From assembly GCF_016802725.1 (NCBI RefSeq), contig NC_052669.1, positions 15,957,270 to 16,021,269 on the forward strand: 64,000 nt of DNA, in the 5' to 3' direction. A model generated the notes under the pieces. It did not search any database, had not been told where the DNA came from, and worked only from the letters and a program-made list of their open reading frames with translations. The first letter of the stretch is position 1. Each line of letters opens with the position of its first letter. A program made the translations under genes and the position numbers. Shown here piece by piece: positions 1-11,137 of this stretch. The stretch comes from Solenopsis invicta (Eukaryota > Arthropoda > Insecta > Hymenoptera > Formicidae).

Positions 1-4
1 TACT

Positions 5-690
5 AGCGGGGATTACGAATCAAAAGTCGGTAACTCTTTCAAAGGTAAAAGAAAAACTTATTTTAAAAGAAAGGTAACAAAGAAATGCTATAAAGGAACA
101 ATACAAAATTTTTGTCATTACAGAATCTAATGAAACAAGAATAATTATATGTTTTGTAGATTCTGAGAGAATAATATATCTTTTCAAATAATTTCTTTAA
201 TATTAAATTTTGAAAAGCTACAAAAAGGAGAGTGATTTATGACAACTATAAACAACATAAAGTTTTTGTCTTTTTATGAATTTAACAAAACATGAATGAG
301 CATAAGTTTCAATTTATAGTTTTAGAAAGTAAACTTTCTAAGGTTTCTTTTATATTAAATTTTGAAAAGCTACAAAAAGGAGAGTGATTTATGACAACTA
401 TAAACAATATAATGTTTTTGTCTTTTTAAGGATTTAACAAAACATGAATGAGCATGAGTTTCGATTTATAGTTTTAGAAAGTAAACTTTCAAAGGTTTCT
501 TTTATATTAATTTTTAAATGTTACAAAAGGAGAATAATTTATGAACAACTAGGAACAATATAATGTTTTTGTCTTTTTATGGATTTAACAAAACATGAAT
601 GAGCATGAGTTTCGATTTATAGTTTTAGAAAGTACACTTTCAAAGGTTTCTTTTATATTAATTTTTGAATGTTACAAAAGGAGATTGATT
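5..690 (+). repeat. Polinton left terminal inverted repeat with tandem sub-repeats
   Basis: The outer 200 bases match the reverse complement of the right end almost perfectly. From about 200 the repeat consists of tandem units of about 150 bp, each with a block like ctacaaaaaggagagtgatt followed by gtttttgtctttttatg and aacaaaacatgaatgagca. Units start near 200, 350, 505 and 655; the last is diverged and fades into unique sequence by about 800. The left end has about one and a half more units than the right. Confidence 0.9.
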
Positions 691-1213
691 TATGACAGCT
701 AAGAATACAGAATTTTTACCGTTATTAAATCAGTAAAACAGGAATGAACATGCAAGCTACGATTCATAGTTTCTATAAGAATATTCTTTCAAATAATTTT
801 TGTTTAATTTTACTTAGATGTAACAAAAAAACAAAAGAAATCGGTTTTTGCGCTGCTTCAAAGACGAGTAATGCTGAAAACGTACGAAAAAATTCTTAAC
901 TAATTCTTAATTAAGGGTATAGGTTGAGTAAAAGAAATAGTATAAATTTAAAAGTTACAAAAGTAAAACATTTATTTATACAATAATTTTACGTACATTC
1001 TTACTTTAAAAAAGTATTCAATTGAATATGTCACTTCACAATTGTTTTTATTGAATATGAAACTATGTACAGAGTTATGATCTATAATTTGTCAAAATTA
1101 TATTAACAATTTCATCAAAGCAAAGCGAAGTTAGTTCTAAAAATATTATATTAAAGAACAAGTCGAGAAAAGTTAAATCTTTAATTTGAGTACGTACATT
1201 ACACTCGATTTCG
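691..1213. other. AT-rich spacer inside the Polinton left end
   Basis: A decayed fourth sub-repeat runs to about 800. The rest is AT-rich sequence up to the 3' end of the minus-strand gene. I see no coding region or structured element in it. Confidence 0.6.
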
Positions 1214-1876
1214 CTATAATTTCCTCTTAGTGTTAATAATGTCACGATCTACGTAGCTTCGTGAAAGTTTCAGTTCTATTTCTTTAATTAAATATTGTGC
1301 GCACTCATTAACGACATTAGTTAAAGATTTTAAATATTCCAAATAACAATTCACACGCTTCACTATATTCTCCAAGCCCTGGAAGGTAGTTTTCTGCATC
1401 ACGATTGTTACAGTATAGGCTTTTTGCTTCTTCGCCGGCGGTGCTGAATCTCCAACTTCCACGTTAGTATTTTCATTCTCCTTGCACGTCAGCAATAGCG
1501 ACTTCGAACCATAGGATGTGGTAAAGATGATGGAAATATTATTTTTCATCACGATGGGATCTGGCTTGAATTTATTATTGGCACTCAAATATTCGCTCAT
1601 GAGCCCCAAGTTTTCTTGAAATTCTTGCCAAGACTCCACATCAAAATATACTCCGTCAGCGTTGTTTCCGCTTAATTTCACCACTGGCTCGAAGATCCCC
1701 TTGCTAGTCGTTTGTAGACCTACATGAATCCTCTTCGTATGTGAGTTGTTAAGTCCATATGATGTTGTCAGCAACATATGAAATTGCTTGCTTCTCCTCT
1801 CGTCGACGCTCGTCCTGGCTGTATCGAGATCCGCCGATCGTTTCCCAGAGTTAACAATAACTTTTTGGTTGTCCAT
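1214..1876 (-). CDS. Polinton leftmost gene, unknown protein with an internal duplication
   Basis: The frame is open for 288 codons upstream to 2080, but the methionine at 1876 (MDNQKVIVNSGK) gives a compact 220-residue protein and is my chosen start. Two halves look related: each begins with a TTSYG motif (near residues 38 and 145 of the short form), continues with beta-type strands, and ends in an amphipathic stretch (WQEFQENLGLMSEYL; FQGLENIVKRVNCYLEYL). A basic PAKKQK stretch in the second half could be a nuclear signal. The strand-strand-helix layout faintly recalls PC4-type single-strand DNA binding domains, but this is a guess. It is divergent from the rest of the Polinton genes and shares the 2.1-2.9 kb promoter region with them. 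No stop or frameshift is seen. Confidence 0.6.
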   Translation of the reverse strand: MDNQKVIVNSGKRSADLDTARTSVDERRSKQFHMLLTTSYGLNNSHTKRIHVGLQTTSKGIFEPVVKLSGNNADGVYFDVESWQEFQENLGLMSEYLSANNKFKPDPIVMKNNISIIFTTSYGSKSLLLTCKENENTNVEVGDSAPPAKKQKAYTVTIVMQKTTFQGLENIVKRVNCYLEYLKSLTNVVNECAQYLIKEIELKLSRSYVDRDIINTKRKL

Positions 1877-2103
1877 CTTCTTTGTTCTTTCGTCTGATGA
1901 AATTAAAAGACACTCGGCTAACCGGGAAAAATACCGACTTACTTGTCCACGAGGTTGTCGCTTCGAACGAGGAGACTCGAGTGAATTCGAGTTCAAATCA
2001 TAGCTAACCACATCGACTCTGTACGCGGCGTTGTCACGATATTGCGACGTTGTGACATTACAAAAAACGTGACTGCGCATGTAACTGTGAAATTTAAAAA
2101 ATT

Positions 2104-2221
2104 TTTTCTAGATTTTTCTAGACTTTTTATATTTTTCTAGAATTTTCTATTTTTTTTCTAGAATTTTCTAAATTTTTCTAGAATTTTCTAGATTTTTCTC
2201 GAATTTTCTAGATTTTCTGGA
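2104..2221. promoter_or_regulatory. Array of heat-shock-element-like TTCnnGAAnnTTC triplets
   Basis: Four copies of the inverted triplet TTCnnGAAnnTTC occur at about 2135, 2156, 2176 and 2196, about 20 bp apart, mostly as ttctagaattttcta. Partial copies extend the array to both sides. This is the exact spacing of the binding site for trimeric heat-shock factor. The array lies between the divergent minus-strand gene and the plus-strand gene starting at 2868. That it responds to heat-shock factor is inference; a low-complexity origin from a tctaga repeat is the main alternative. Confidence 0.6.
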
Positions 2222-2867
2222 GAATAAATTCTTGATGCAGTTTGTCTCTCACTTTATGTGAGTTTCTACTATGCATCACTAACGGAGACCTGTTCTAACT
2301 TGTTCAAAACAGGGTGCATTAGGATTTTTCAATGAAACAATACAGTCAGTCGAAATTTCTAAAATGCCGGTACTTTGATATAAGTACGGGTTACTATTCT
2401 AAAAAAAGATACATAAATTTTGAATGCAATTCTAGAAAAATACATTATCTTTTGTTGAATTTATAGTCGAAAACAAATCTTTTAATTTAAAGGAAGGTGG
2501 GGGTGATATATTTCTTAGAGTAAAGAATTTTAAGACAGGAGAAAGCGGAGACGTAAACAAGATAAATTTATTTTTTTCTCTAACTTTCCTGACTTTTCGA
2601 GAAATTCTCGAAACTGTTCAAAAGAAGGTGGAGCTATTTAAGTTTTCACTTTTCTTCCTGATTTTTTTTGAAAATTTTCAATCAGGTCAAGAGAAGATGG
2701 AATTATTGAGGTAAGTTTTCCCTCTAAATTTTTTCCAAATAATAGAAACTAAAAGCTATAAGATGAGCTGTACAAAAACTTAGCGTTAGTTCGTCTTTTG
2801 TAGTCTTTCAAGTTGTAAGACGCGTTTTCGTCTACCACGCGTGTGCAAGTAAAATAAAAAAGTGAAA
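2222..2867. other. Polinton divergent intergenic region
   Basis: No coding region is seen. The stretch holds another dyad near 2595-2617, where two TTCnnGAA pairs meet (ttttcgagaaattctcgaaa), and a run of T-rich sequence around 2640-2740. It probably carries the upstream region of the plus-strand transcription unit. Confidence 0.45.
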
Positions 2868-4443
2868 ATGGTGCGCGACATTATTGCAAAATTTTTTGTT
2901 ATAGCGTGTAATTTGGAGAGCAAAATTGTAAAAAAACAATATTTTAATAAATTAAAATATGACGATGATGCCTCAAATTACGCGCTATTTAATAAATTCG
3001 CGGGTGAGTGCTCCAGCACATTGCTGTGCATTATGCATAGAACGGGGTTCTGCGGTGGCGACGCGAGGCTGGAGAATATTCTCCAGCATTATGTTGAAAC
3101 GCGGTGCGCAAACGGGCGTTTCGAGAGCGATGTGGGAGGTCTGATAGCAGACTTCCTGCGTCAAGCAGAAAATCAACAAGGTAAGTCAATATAAAATCAA
3201 ATCATATTAAAATGTAAAAATTTTTAAATATTATTTTTAATTATATTTATTTTTCAGACGAAAGACCCGTAGCACGCGATGCGACGCTACCGCCAGCTCC
3301 TTCCGCGCTCCCGGTTGAACGGAGCGGTGGGGTGAGGCGGCGTCGCTCGGAAGAGGAGCTCCAGGGCGCCGTACCCGCACGTAAGTAGCTTAGCATTCAC
3401 TAGGCGTGAGACGTAAGCCGACTTTTGTTGTAAATTAGAAATTTTAAAATATATAAATTTTCTAGAAAGACCACGAATTGAAATCGAGGATGCGGAGGAG
3501 GATATTCCCACTCAACGGAATATTCCTGTCATCGATATAACAGGTAAATTTCTTAAATCACAATATTATGTTATAATATTAATAAAATAATAATAATAAT
3601 TGGAATTATTATGTTTTAGATAATGATGAGAACGATGGTGTAGAAGATGACGGAACACCATCCGATATAAATTTATATTCCCCAGGTAAGATTAAAAAAA
3701 AAGAGCTTGACAAAAACTATCTTATATTGACCTGACTTTGTTCTCATCAAATTTTGGTTTTTTTCTAGTGCAAGAACACGAGAGGGAGGAGATGAGGAGA
3801 GAAGGAGAAAGATGGGAGAGACCGTCACAGGAAGAGGAGCAGGTAGATGAAAATTTAGACAAGGAAGAAGAAGAAGAAGCAAGGGAAATAATAGAAGGGG
3901 AAAATAGAGAGAAAGATGATGATGACGAAGAAGACGAAAATGAAGAAGAAGAGCAGGACGAAAACGGTATTGATGAAGAGGAAGACGGCGACGATAATGA
4001 AGAGGAAGGAGAGGGGGAAGCGGCGGAAGATGATGACGAAGGATATGGTGGCTCCGGCTCCGCCTCGGATGAAGTGGAAGAAGAGCAGGATGAGGAGGAA
4101 GAGGAAGAAGAAGAGGAGGAGGAGGAGGAGCCAGAGGAAGAAGAAAACGAGGAAGAAGAAAATGAGAGAGTTCCTTCGCCTGAGTACGACGGTAAATAAT
4201 ATTATTTATTTTTATTTTTATTTTTATTTTTATTTTTATTTTTATTCGATGTAAAATAATTTTTAGACGATATATATCATGTTCGTCGGTTTTTTCTCGG
4301 ATAGAATAATTAAAATCCGAGGAAGAAAAAATCACATAGAGGACTCTTCAGAGTAACCTTCGGAGAAATTTTTTTCTTCGCGCCGACAGCAGAAGGAGCA
4401 CCACCCAATGCCACACGCCCCCCAACTTTTCGGGCTACGTCAG
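2868..4443 (+). CDS. Intron-rich Polinton gene with acidic tail, all introns phase 1; may splice into PolB
   Basis: The ATG at 2868 (context aaaATGg) opens exon 1, 2868-3180. Candidate further exons, each bounded by a GT donor and a pyrimidine-rich AG acceptor, are 3258-3380, 3466-3543, 3620-3685, 3769-4191 and 4390-4443. Reading continues through all of them, and every intron interrupts a codon after its first base. An alternative last exon from 4267 stops at the TAG near 4303. Exon 4390-4443 instead joins in the same phase to the acceptor at 5078, so the transcript could run into the polymerase reading frame. Exon 1 encodes about 104 residues with several cysteines and no known domain. Exon 2 is Pro/Arg-rich. 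The 3769-4191 exon is an almost pure Glu/Asp tract of about 140 residues. Exon calls are from splice-site reading only. Confidence 0.6.
4199..4245. repeat. (ttttta)n simple repeat in an intron
   Basis: About eight tandem copies of a 6-bp tttttat-like unit follow directly after the donor site at 4192. Confidence 0.85.
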
Positions 4444-5078
4444 GTAGCAAGATGGAGTGTCTTTGTTTCTTTTTTTCTAACTTTCTTTTACTTTCTAACC
4501 TTTTATTGTGTAAATATTTGAAAATTGTGTAATTATTCCTAATTATAATATAAAAATATTGTATTTTTATTATGGTAATATTTTAAATAAAAAATTTATT
4601 GATTTTTTTAAATAACTGTAAAATATTTATTTTCCTACATTTAGATTTAATTATTGGTAAATATTACTTGGAAATTTTATTTCGATAAAAGTACTTTGTT
4701 TTTTTTTACGCAATTTTATCTTAGCATGATTATTCAAAATTTTTGTCAATTTTTAATGCTATTATTACACAGTATTTGCACAATATGAGGTTATTAAGTG
4801 TGAGAAGAAGAAAGTCAGCTTGAGAAAAGAAGAAAACAGAAAACTTTGTAACGCATCGCCATCTTGCTTTACGACATAGGCGGAAAGTATGGACGCGAAT
4901 GTCAGTTGGTGATACTCCATCTACTGGTGGCGTGACGTAAAAAAGGGTCTCCATCGGTAACTCGGTGAGTCACCTCGTATGATATAACTTTTGTTGACGT
5001 TTTCTCGTATTAATAATAAAAAATTAAATAAACACAATATAAGACGGTAATAATTAATAAGAATGTTTAATCTTTCAG
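4444..5078. other. Probable long intron or promoter region before PolB
   Basis: The segment starts with gtagcaag and ends with the acceptor aatctttcag. If the upstream gene splices into PolB this is its last, phase-1 intron. Otherwise it is the PolB promoter region, with an ATG at 5063. AT-rich, with no other coding signal. Confidence 0.45.
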
Positions 5079-8000
5079 TTCAAATCGGCGCTGGACTTGA
5101 CGAAGTGGCTAGAATACAAAATTCTAGGGAGAATGTTGCTGAGCAGAGATCTCAGCAGCAACATCAGTCGCAACAGCCACGTTCGCAGCAGCGGCAGCAG
5201 TCGCAACAGCACCCGCAACAACAACAACAACAACAACAACAGCATCAGGTTGGCGACGACTTTTATTATATAGAGCTACGGACGGAAAACGCGCGTAGAT
5301 TTAGAAATTTTGTAATACTCGGGAGAGAGGCGAGTTTCGCGAGACGGGCAGTATCGGAAGATAATAATACCGTGCAATGGCTGGAAAACGCGTTCCGTGA
5401 AATTTATAAATACGCGATAGGCTCGAGTGAACCGACGGATTACGTGGGCCTATCTTTTATTTCTGATGGTTTGACGCGCGGACCGCAGGTTTATCGTTTC
5501 GTCCTGTGCGCGACTTGACTTACGAGGACATATGGGGCCTCGTAAGTTTGGTAGCACAAAACGCAGGCGGAATTGATATCGCGGAAACTTTCACCATCCA
5601 AGTTTTCAACGTCGCGGTACCGATGGGTCGTGGAAGAATGTCAAATCAGTTAACGCGGGAAGACGTCGCCAAACGATCTATATTAGAAATTATTAACGAT
5701 GACAATTTGTGTTTTCCTCGTTCGCTCGTAGCCGCGAAAGTCCACTGTGAGCGTGGAAATCTACGGACGGGGCCGCGTCACGAAATGTGGGAAGCCGTAA
5801 GATTCCAACGTTCCTCGCTACAACGGGATTACACGATAGAATTAACGAGGAACACTGGCATCGTGATACCGGAGGAAGGATGTGGGATTCACGAAATCCA
5901 ACAATTCCAACGGTATCTCACCAATGAAAATATCGCTATAATGGTTTACGGTTTCAAAGATTTTGGACGCGGGGGAAACCCGATCTACGACGGACGCGCG
6001 ATACTCGCCTCTCTCGGTCGCAAACCGCAGTATACCTTAAATATAATGTATTATGAGAATAGACACCATTACAATCCAATATTAAATTTAAAAGCTGCCG
6101 CGGGTTCACCCGAGTATTCACCCGGTACCCGAGGAGGGTATTTCGTAGCATGTAACATCGGTTACCGTCCTGATAGAGGGCATCGTTGCTCTAAAAAATG
6201 TCCACGCTGCTACACTATACCCTCCTGTGAACGTCACGACTGAGAAAATCAGGTGTGAAACGTGTAACCGTACGTTCTTCGGTAATACGTGTTTCGAGCG
6301 TCATCGTGCCGAAAAATCATACGAGGAAAAATCAACGGTTTGCAACTCAATTAAAATTTGTAATATGTGTAATAGATTTATAAAAATTAACTCGCGACAC
6401 GAATGTGACAGTGCTTATTGTAGGACATGTTGTTCTCATCAACCCGTGAATCATTCGTGTTTCATGCAACCTCTTCGACGTAGAGTCGTAGCAGAAGATC
6501 CTGGCGAGGATACGAGTGCTGCTGCGTCGATACGTGAAGAGGCACAAAGAAACGCTAATGACCTCGAGGGTGAGAACGGTAATGTCGCCAAGGGAGCTGT
6601 CGCATTCGTGTTTTATGATTTTGAAACGCGACAGGACGAGACGCTCGAAGGAACCGAGAACGTAAAGTTACACGTTCCAACTTTCTGTGTGGCACAGCAA
6701 ATTTGCGCGACTTGCGTGGTGATAGACGACATGTCGGTGCGGTGTCGTTGGTGTGGAACGCGTGAATTTATATTCAACATCGATTCGATAAAACAATTTA
6801 TAGATTTTGTGACACGTCCGACGAAACATTTTAAAAATATTATCTGTATCGCTCACAATGCAAAAGCGTTCGACGTGCAATTTATTTTAAAATATCTAAT
6901 CGAAAAATCGTCAATAAGGGAAAAACCGAGGGTAACTTTGAACGGGACAAAGATTATCGTGATGACGGTCGGGCATACAAAGTTTATCGACAGTGTTAAT
7001 TATATGCCGATGCGATTATCCGAACTACCTAAAGCTTTTGGGTTAAGGGATACGGCGGATGAAGGCACTTTTCCGCATTTATTTAACACTGTGGAGAATC
7101 AAACGTATGTCGGTCCGTTACCTGAAGCATGATTTTATTCCCCCGATCAAATGAAGCCCGATGAGCGCAAACGATTTCTTGCATGGCATACGGAAATGAC
7201 AAGTAAAAATGTCATTTTTGACTTCCAGCAAGAAATCGTACCTTATTGCCGAAATGACGTAGATATTTTACGGCGTGCTTGTGTAGCTTTTCAGAAAATA
7301 TTTTTAGAGCGCGGCGGAGTGTGTCGTTTCGAAGAATGCACGACTATTGCTTCCACGTGTATGAAAGTTTTTCGAAAAAACTTTCTGCGCGAGGGGGAAA
7401 TAGGAATCATTCCTCCAGGAGGATACAGAAACGTCGATAGACAATCGCGTAAAGCCTTGCAATGGTTAGTGTGGATGGAGCGTGAGCTCGGACATCCCAT
7501 AATCCATGCAAGGCGAGGACGTGAGCGTTTGATTGCCGGTAGTCGCGTCGATGGATATTACGAAACGAAATTGGGGGATGAAACACATCGTTTTGTTCTC
7601 CAATTTCACGGGTGCTTTTGGCACGGTTGCCCCACTTGCTACCAAGTGAACCGTGACAGAAAACTTTTAAATACCAATTCCGACAATACAATAGATTCAT
7701 GCTACGAGAAAACCATCGCAACGACATGTCCTCTTCGCAAACAAGGGTACCGTGTGATAGAAAAATGGGAGTGCGCTTTTGCTCAGATGCGAACAAACAA
7801 CGAGATGCGAGATTTTCTTGAATATCACTCTGTATTAAAATCAGCACCTCTCGATTCGCGCGACGCGTTTTTCGGTGGTCGTACGAAAAATATTGTAACA
7901 CGAGTTGAAGTAACGGAGGGTACGGAGAAAATACGATACGTGGACGTGTGTTCTCTGTATCTTTACGTATTAAAGACAGGTGCTTTTCCGATCGGTCACC

Positions 8001-9292
8001 CTAAAATTTATATTGGAGCGGAATGCTCATCGATAATCGGTGAGGGACCCGCGTATAATTTCGACTCGGTCAAAGGTCTCGTACGGTGTCGAGTACTCCC
8101 ACCACGCAATCTCTTTCATCCGGTACTCCCATATCGCGTACGCGGAAAATTGCTGTTTGCGTTGTGTCGGAGTTGCTGCGAAGCGTTTTCACAGTTTGTG
8201 TGTACTCACGAACACCCCGACGAACATGAATTAGAGGGTACATGGGTATCCTGTGAATTACGTAAAGCCGTAGAGAAAGGTTATCTCGTAAGGCAAGTGA
8301 GTGAAATTTGGCATTACAATGTCGCTCGCTACGATTGCGATACGAGGCAGGGTGGATTGTTTACCGGATATATAAATTCCTTTTTACAATTAAAGCAGGA
8401 AGCTAGTGGATGGCCGAGCGAATGCGTGGATGACGAGAGTAAAGCACGATATCTTCGAGAATACGAGGAAATCGAAGGTATTGTACTTAATAGAAACAAC
8501 ATTTCTCGTAATCCAGGCTTACGTTCGGTTGCGAAGCTTTGCTTAAATTCGTTTTGGGGAAAATTCGGCCAACGAACCAATCTTCCTACTACCGAGATCG
8601 TTGAATCGCCGCAACGTTTCGCAACTTTGCTCACTAGCCCCGAGCATGAGATAACCGATATATTACCTGTCAACGACGAGGTACTATATGTCTCGTGGCG
8701 GCTACGAGAAGAAGCGGTCGTAGCTTCTCCGATTACCAACGTCGTGATCGCGGTTTACACAACGGCACAAGCTAGATTAAAATTATATAGTTATTTAGAA
8801 AAATTAGATAGGCGTGTATTATATTGTGATACAGATTCTTGTATATATTCGAGTAGCGGTGATCCAAACGAGTACGAACCTCGTACTGGAAATTTTCTGG
8901 GTGACATGACAGACGAACTCGAAAACTATGGCAACGGTAGCTACATCGAGTCGTTTGTGTCAGGCGGCCCGAAATTTTATGCGTATGTGGTTCGTACGCC
9001 GGATGGAATCACACGTGAAACTTATAAAGTTAAGGGTATAACATTAAATTATAATAATTTTAGGTTTGTAAATTTCCATACCATAAGAATTTTAATATTA
9101 GAAAGAGAAAGACAAGAGGAAGATGAAGAAAAGCAAAGAAGGGAACCCACGACAAAGCGTTTTAGTGCAATTCGTCGCAATGCTTTTCACGAAATCGTGA
9201 CAAGAGAAGAGAAAAAAACATGTGCGGCGGTATTGGTAAAACGCAGATTTATTAATAATCATTGTTCTCTTCCATATGGTTTTATTGATTAA
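5079..9292 (+). pseudogene. polB: Protein-primed family B DNA polymerase of the Polinton, broken
   Basis: Replicative DNA polymerase of Polintons. Order: a Gln-rich linker (5140-5250), the N-terminal domain with the family block NDDNLCFPRSL (about 5698), a cysteine-rich zinc-binding region (6180-6470), the 3'-5' exonuclease (YDFETR at 6611, HNAKAFD at 6853, YCRNDVD at 7243), then the palm with motif A (DVCSLY, about 7943), motif B (LNSFWGKFGQ, about 8545) and motif C (YCDTDS, about 8822), ending at a normal C-terminus near LPYGFID. Motif A has SLYL where SLYP is usual. Three breaks are visible: a frameshift near 5505, another near 6227-6240, and an in-frame TGA at 7130-7132 just after the exonuclease II region. 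The last 713 codons are open and retain the catalytic aspartates. Without the spliced exons upstream, the ATG at 5063 would be the start. Confidence 0.93.
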
Positions 9293-9960
9293 TCATCTTT
9301 TTTCTTGCTCAAACTTTTTTCTCACTTAAATTTAAGATTTCGAATCGTCGATTATTCCGTCTGTAGCGTTTCGTTGTAAAAAATTCTGTAAATAATATTG
9401 TAAAAACATATTAATTATAAATCATTGATTAGTTTTAGCATTGTACAATATAAAAAATGTAAATATTTTTTTTTGTAATATAAAATTTAAACAAAAATGT
9501 GAAAAATAAAAAACGTTTTTATTTTCTTTTTTTTTTGTTAAAAAAAATGTGCAATAAAAAAAATATATATTTTTTTTTTACTTGAAATTTGCAATTTTAT
9601 TATTTCCAATCCTAATCACGTTTCTTTCCTTAGTTATAAATTTTCCTCCCGCGGCATCGCTTAATAGCTTATTAGCAACGATGCCGATTCAAGAGTGGGA
9701 TAAGCCTATGGTTGCATCACACCGCAGCGAGTATCAGCTTTTCGTCGGCCGCGGTGCTCTTTGCCGGCTAGCCCACGCGGGGGTACGCTTGTGCAAGCGC
9801 GCGGGAGCCGCCGCCGCCACGTTGATGGGCTTATCCTCTCCTTCTAAAATTTAACTCTACCTATAACGATGAATTATTATCATTGTCGTAAATTATTATT
9901 ATTATTATTATCTTCGGTCGCCATTTTTCTTCTTTTTGCTTTAGAAGCAACGTACGGTAA
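9293..9960. other. AT-rich spacer with small open frames before the ATPase
   Basis: Very AT-rich to about 9660. A 57-codon frame from the ATG at 9681 to 9854 (begins MPIQEWDKP) and a frame from 9869 to 10057 with a Leu-rich start (MNYYHCRKLLLLLLSS) are present. The second overlaps the ATPase and may include its lost N-terminus in a shifted frame. I cannot assign either. Confidence 0.35.
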
Positions 9961-10697
9961 TCGAGTCAATCATTTCGCGAAACGGATGTCCGCTGGAAAC
10001 ATCCCTGGACGTCGATTGTATGTGGTCCCACCGGATGTGGAAAAACGATTTTTGTAAAGACTTTTCTCAAACAACTATCATATATGTCCGATGTACGTTT
10101 TGAGAGAGTTTTATTTTATTACGCAGAGTGGCAAGAAGCTTATCGTCAATTACAATACGAAACAAGTGTACGTGGGTCAAAAGAAAAGAAGAGTGGAGTG
10201 TGTGCAACGACGACGAAGAAAAATGTAGTTGAATTTCGCGAGGGATTGCCTCGTCCGGATGATTATTCGAACGATCCGCTTATCCTGAAGTTGGTGATAA
10301 TCGACGACCTTATGAGAGAATCGTCGTCAAGCGACGCTATCGTAGATCTTTTTACCAAAGGCAGTCATCATAAGAATCTCAGTGTCATTCTTATTTCGCA
10401 AAATCTCTTTCATCAAGGACGCGTACAACGCGACATATCTCTCAACGCGAATTATATTGTGGTTTTCAAAAATCCTCGCGATCGTGCACAAATTCGTCAT
10501 TTAGCACGACAAGTCTATCTGACGATCCAAAGTTTTTAGAAGAGTCGTATTACGATGCTACATCGAGGCCACACGGATATTTACTACTCGATCTGAAACA
10601 ATCAACTCCTGATGAATATCGATTTCGTACGTATATTTTTCCCGATGATACAAGACATTGCGTCTACGTACCGCGTAGATCGTTTTCCAGCGTATAA
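9961..10697 (+). pseudogene. FtsK/HerA-type genome-packaging ATPase of the Polinton, broken
   Basis: The frame contains Walker A GPTGCGKT (10024-10047), and Walker B LVIIDD (about 10291), with ISQNLF further on as expected for the sensor region of this family. Known role: powering DNA packaging into capsids in Polintons and related viruses. The frame opens after a TAA at 9958-9960 and has no ATG ahead of the Walker A motif, so the N-terminus is lost or lies in the frame starting at 9869. A one-base change near 10520 moves the C-terminal 60 or so codons into another frame, which then ends at the TAA at 10695-10697. Identity is firm; the exact 5' end is not. Confidence 0.88.
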
Positions 10698-10745
10698 AAG
10701 CTGAGTAATGCTGCTCGCAAAGCTCAGTCATACTGTTCTCTCGTA

Positions 10746-11132
10746 ATGAAGGGGGACAACATGAGATCGAGTAACGTATCAAAAATTGCTAGACGTTCGA
10801 TCGGAAAGAGAAACGCTTGTCTTCTTGAAGCACTGTGCCATTTGAACAATAAGCAGCGGGCAAACTTTCTTCGAAACGCGGACGATAAATTTATTCGATG
10901 TATTTGTGAATGTGTTTTTAATACTCTCAAAGGTAACATTACACTTGAACGACGAGAAAAAGAACGATTAAGTAAATATAAAACAACATTGCATCGAATT
11001 GCGGCAAAACGAGGAAATTGGAAAGAAAAGAAAAAACTTTTGGTACAACGTGGAGGATTTTTACCCTATATTATTGGACCTATATTGTCGGTCTTATTAT
11101 CACGAATCATCGGAGAAGAATCAAATTCGTGA
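10746..11132 (+). CDS. Conserved small Polinton protein with hydrophobic C-terminus
   Basis: 128 codons from the ATG at 10746 (MKGDNMRSSNVSK). The body is basic, with a CLLEALCHL and a DKFIRCICECVFNTLKG segment. It ends in RGGFLPYIIGPILSVLLSRIIG, a Gly-bounded hydrophobic stretch that could insert in a membrane or act like a virion lytic peptide. The stop is five bases before the ATG of the next gene, suggesting a shared transcript. I recognise the layout as recurring next to the ATPase in insect Polintons but know no tested function. Open and apparently intact. Confidence 0.7.
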   Translation: MKGDNMRSSNVSKIARRSIGKRNACLLEALCHLNNKQRANFLRNADDKFIRCICECVFNTLKGNITLERREKERLSKYKTTLHRIAAKRGNWKEKKKLLVQRGGFLPYIIGPILSVLLSRIIGEESNS

Positions 11133-11137
11133 GTAAA

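Noticed and set aside
5..690. Repeats with regular 150-bp spacing considered as CRISPR
   Set aside because: They are TIR sub-repeats with no spacer variety; the genome is eukaryotic.
3673..4335. 220-codon minus-strand frame rich in Leu and Pro
   Set aside because: Antisense of the Glu-rich exon (GAA/GAG read as Leu/Phe/Ser/Pro); splice sites and conserved phase support the plus strand.
7130..7132. TGA in PolB as recoded selenocysteine or readthrough
   Set aside because: The same gene has two frameshifts, and neighbouring genes have TGA and TAG stops, so plain decay explains it.
9582..9854. Frame opening with a signal-peptide-like stretch (FAILLFPILITFLSLV)
   Set aside because: It starts from TTG, not ATG, and lies in AT-rich spacer; only the ATG at 9681 could start translation, leaving 57 uncertain codons.
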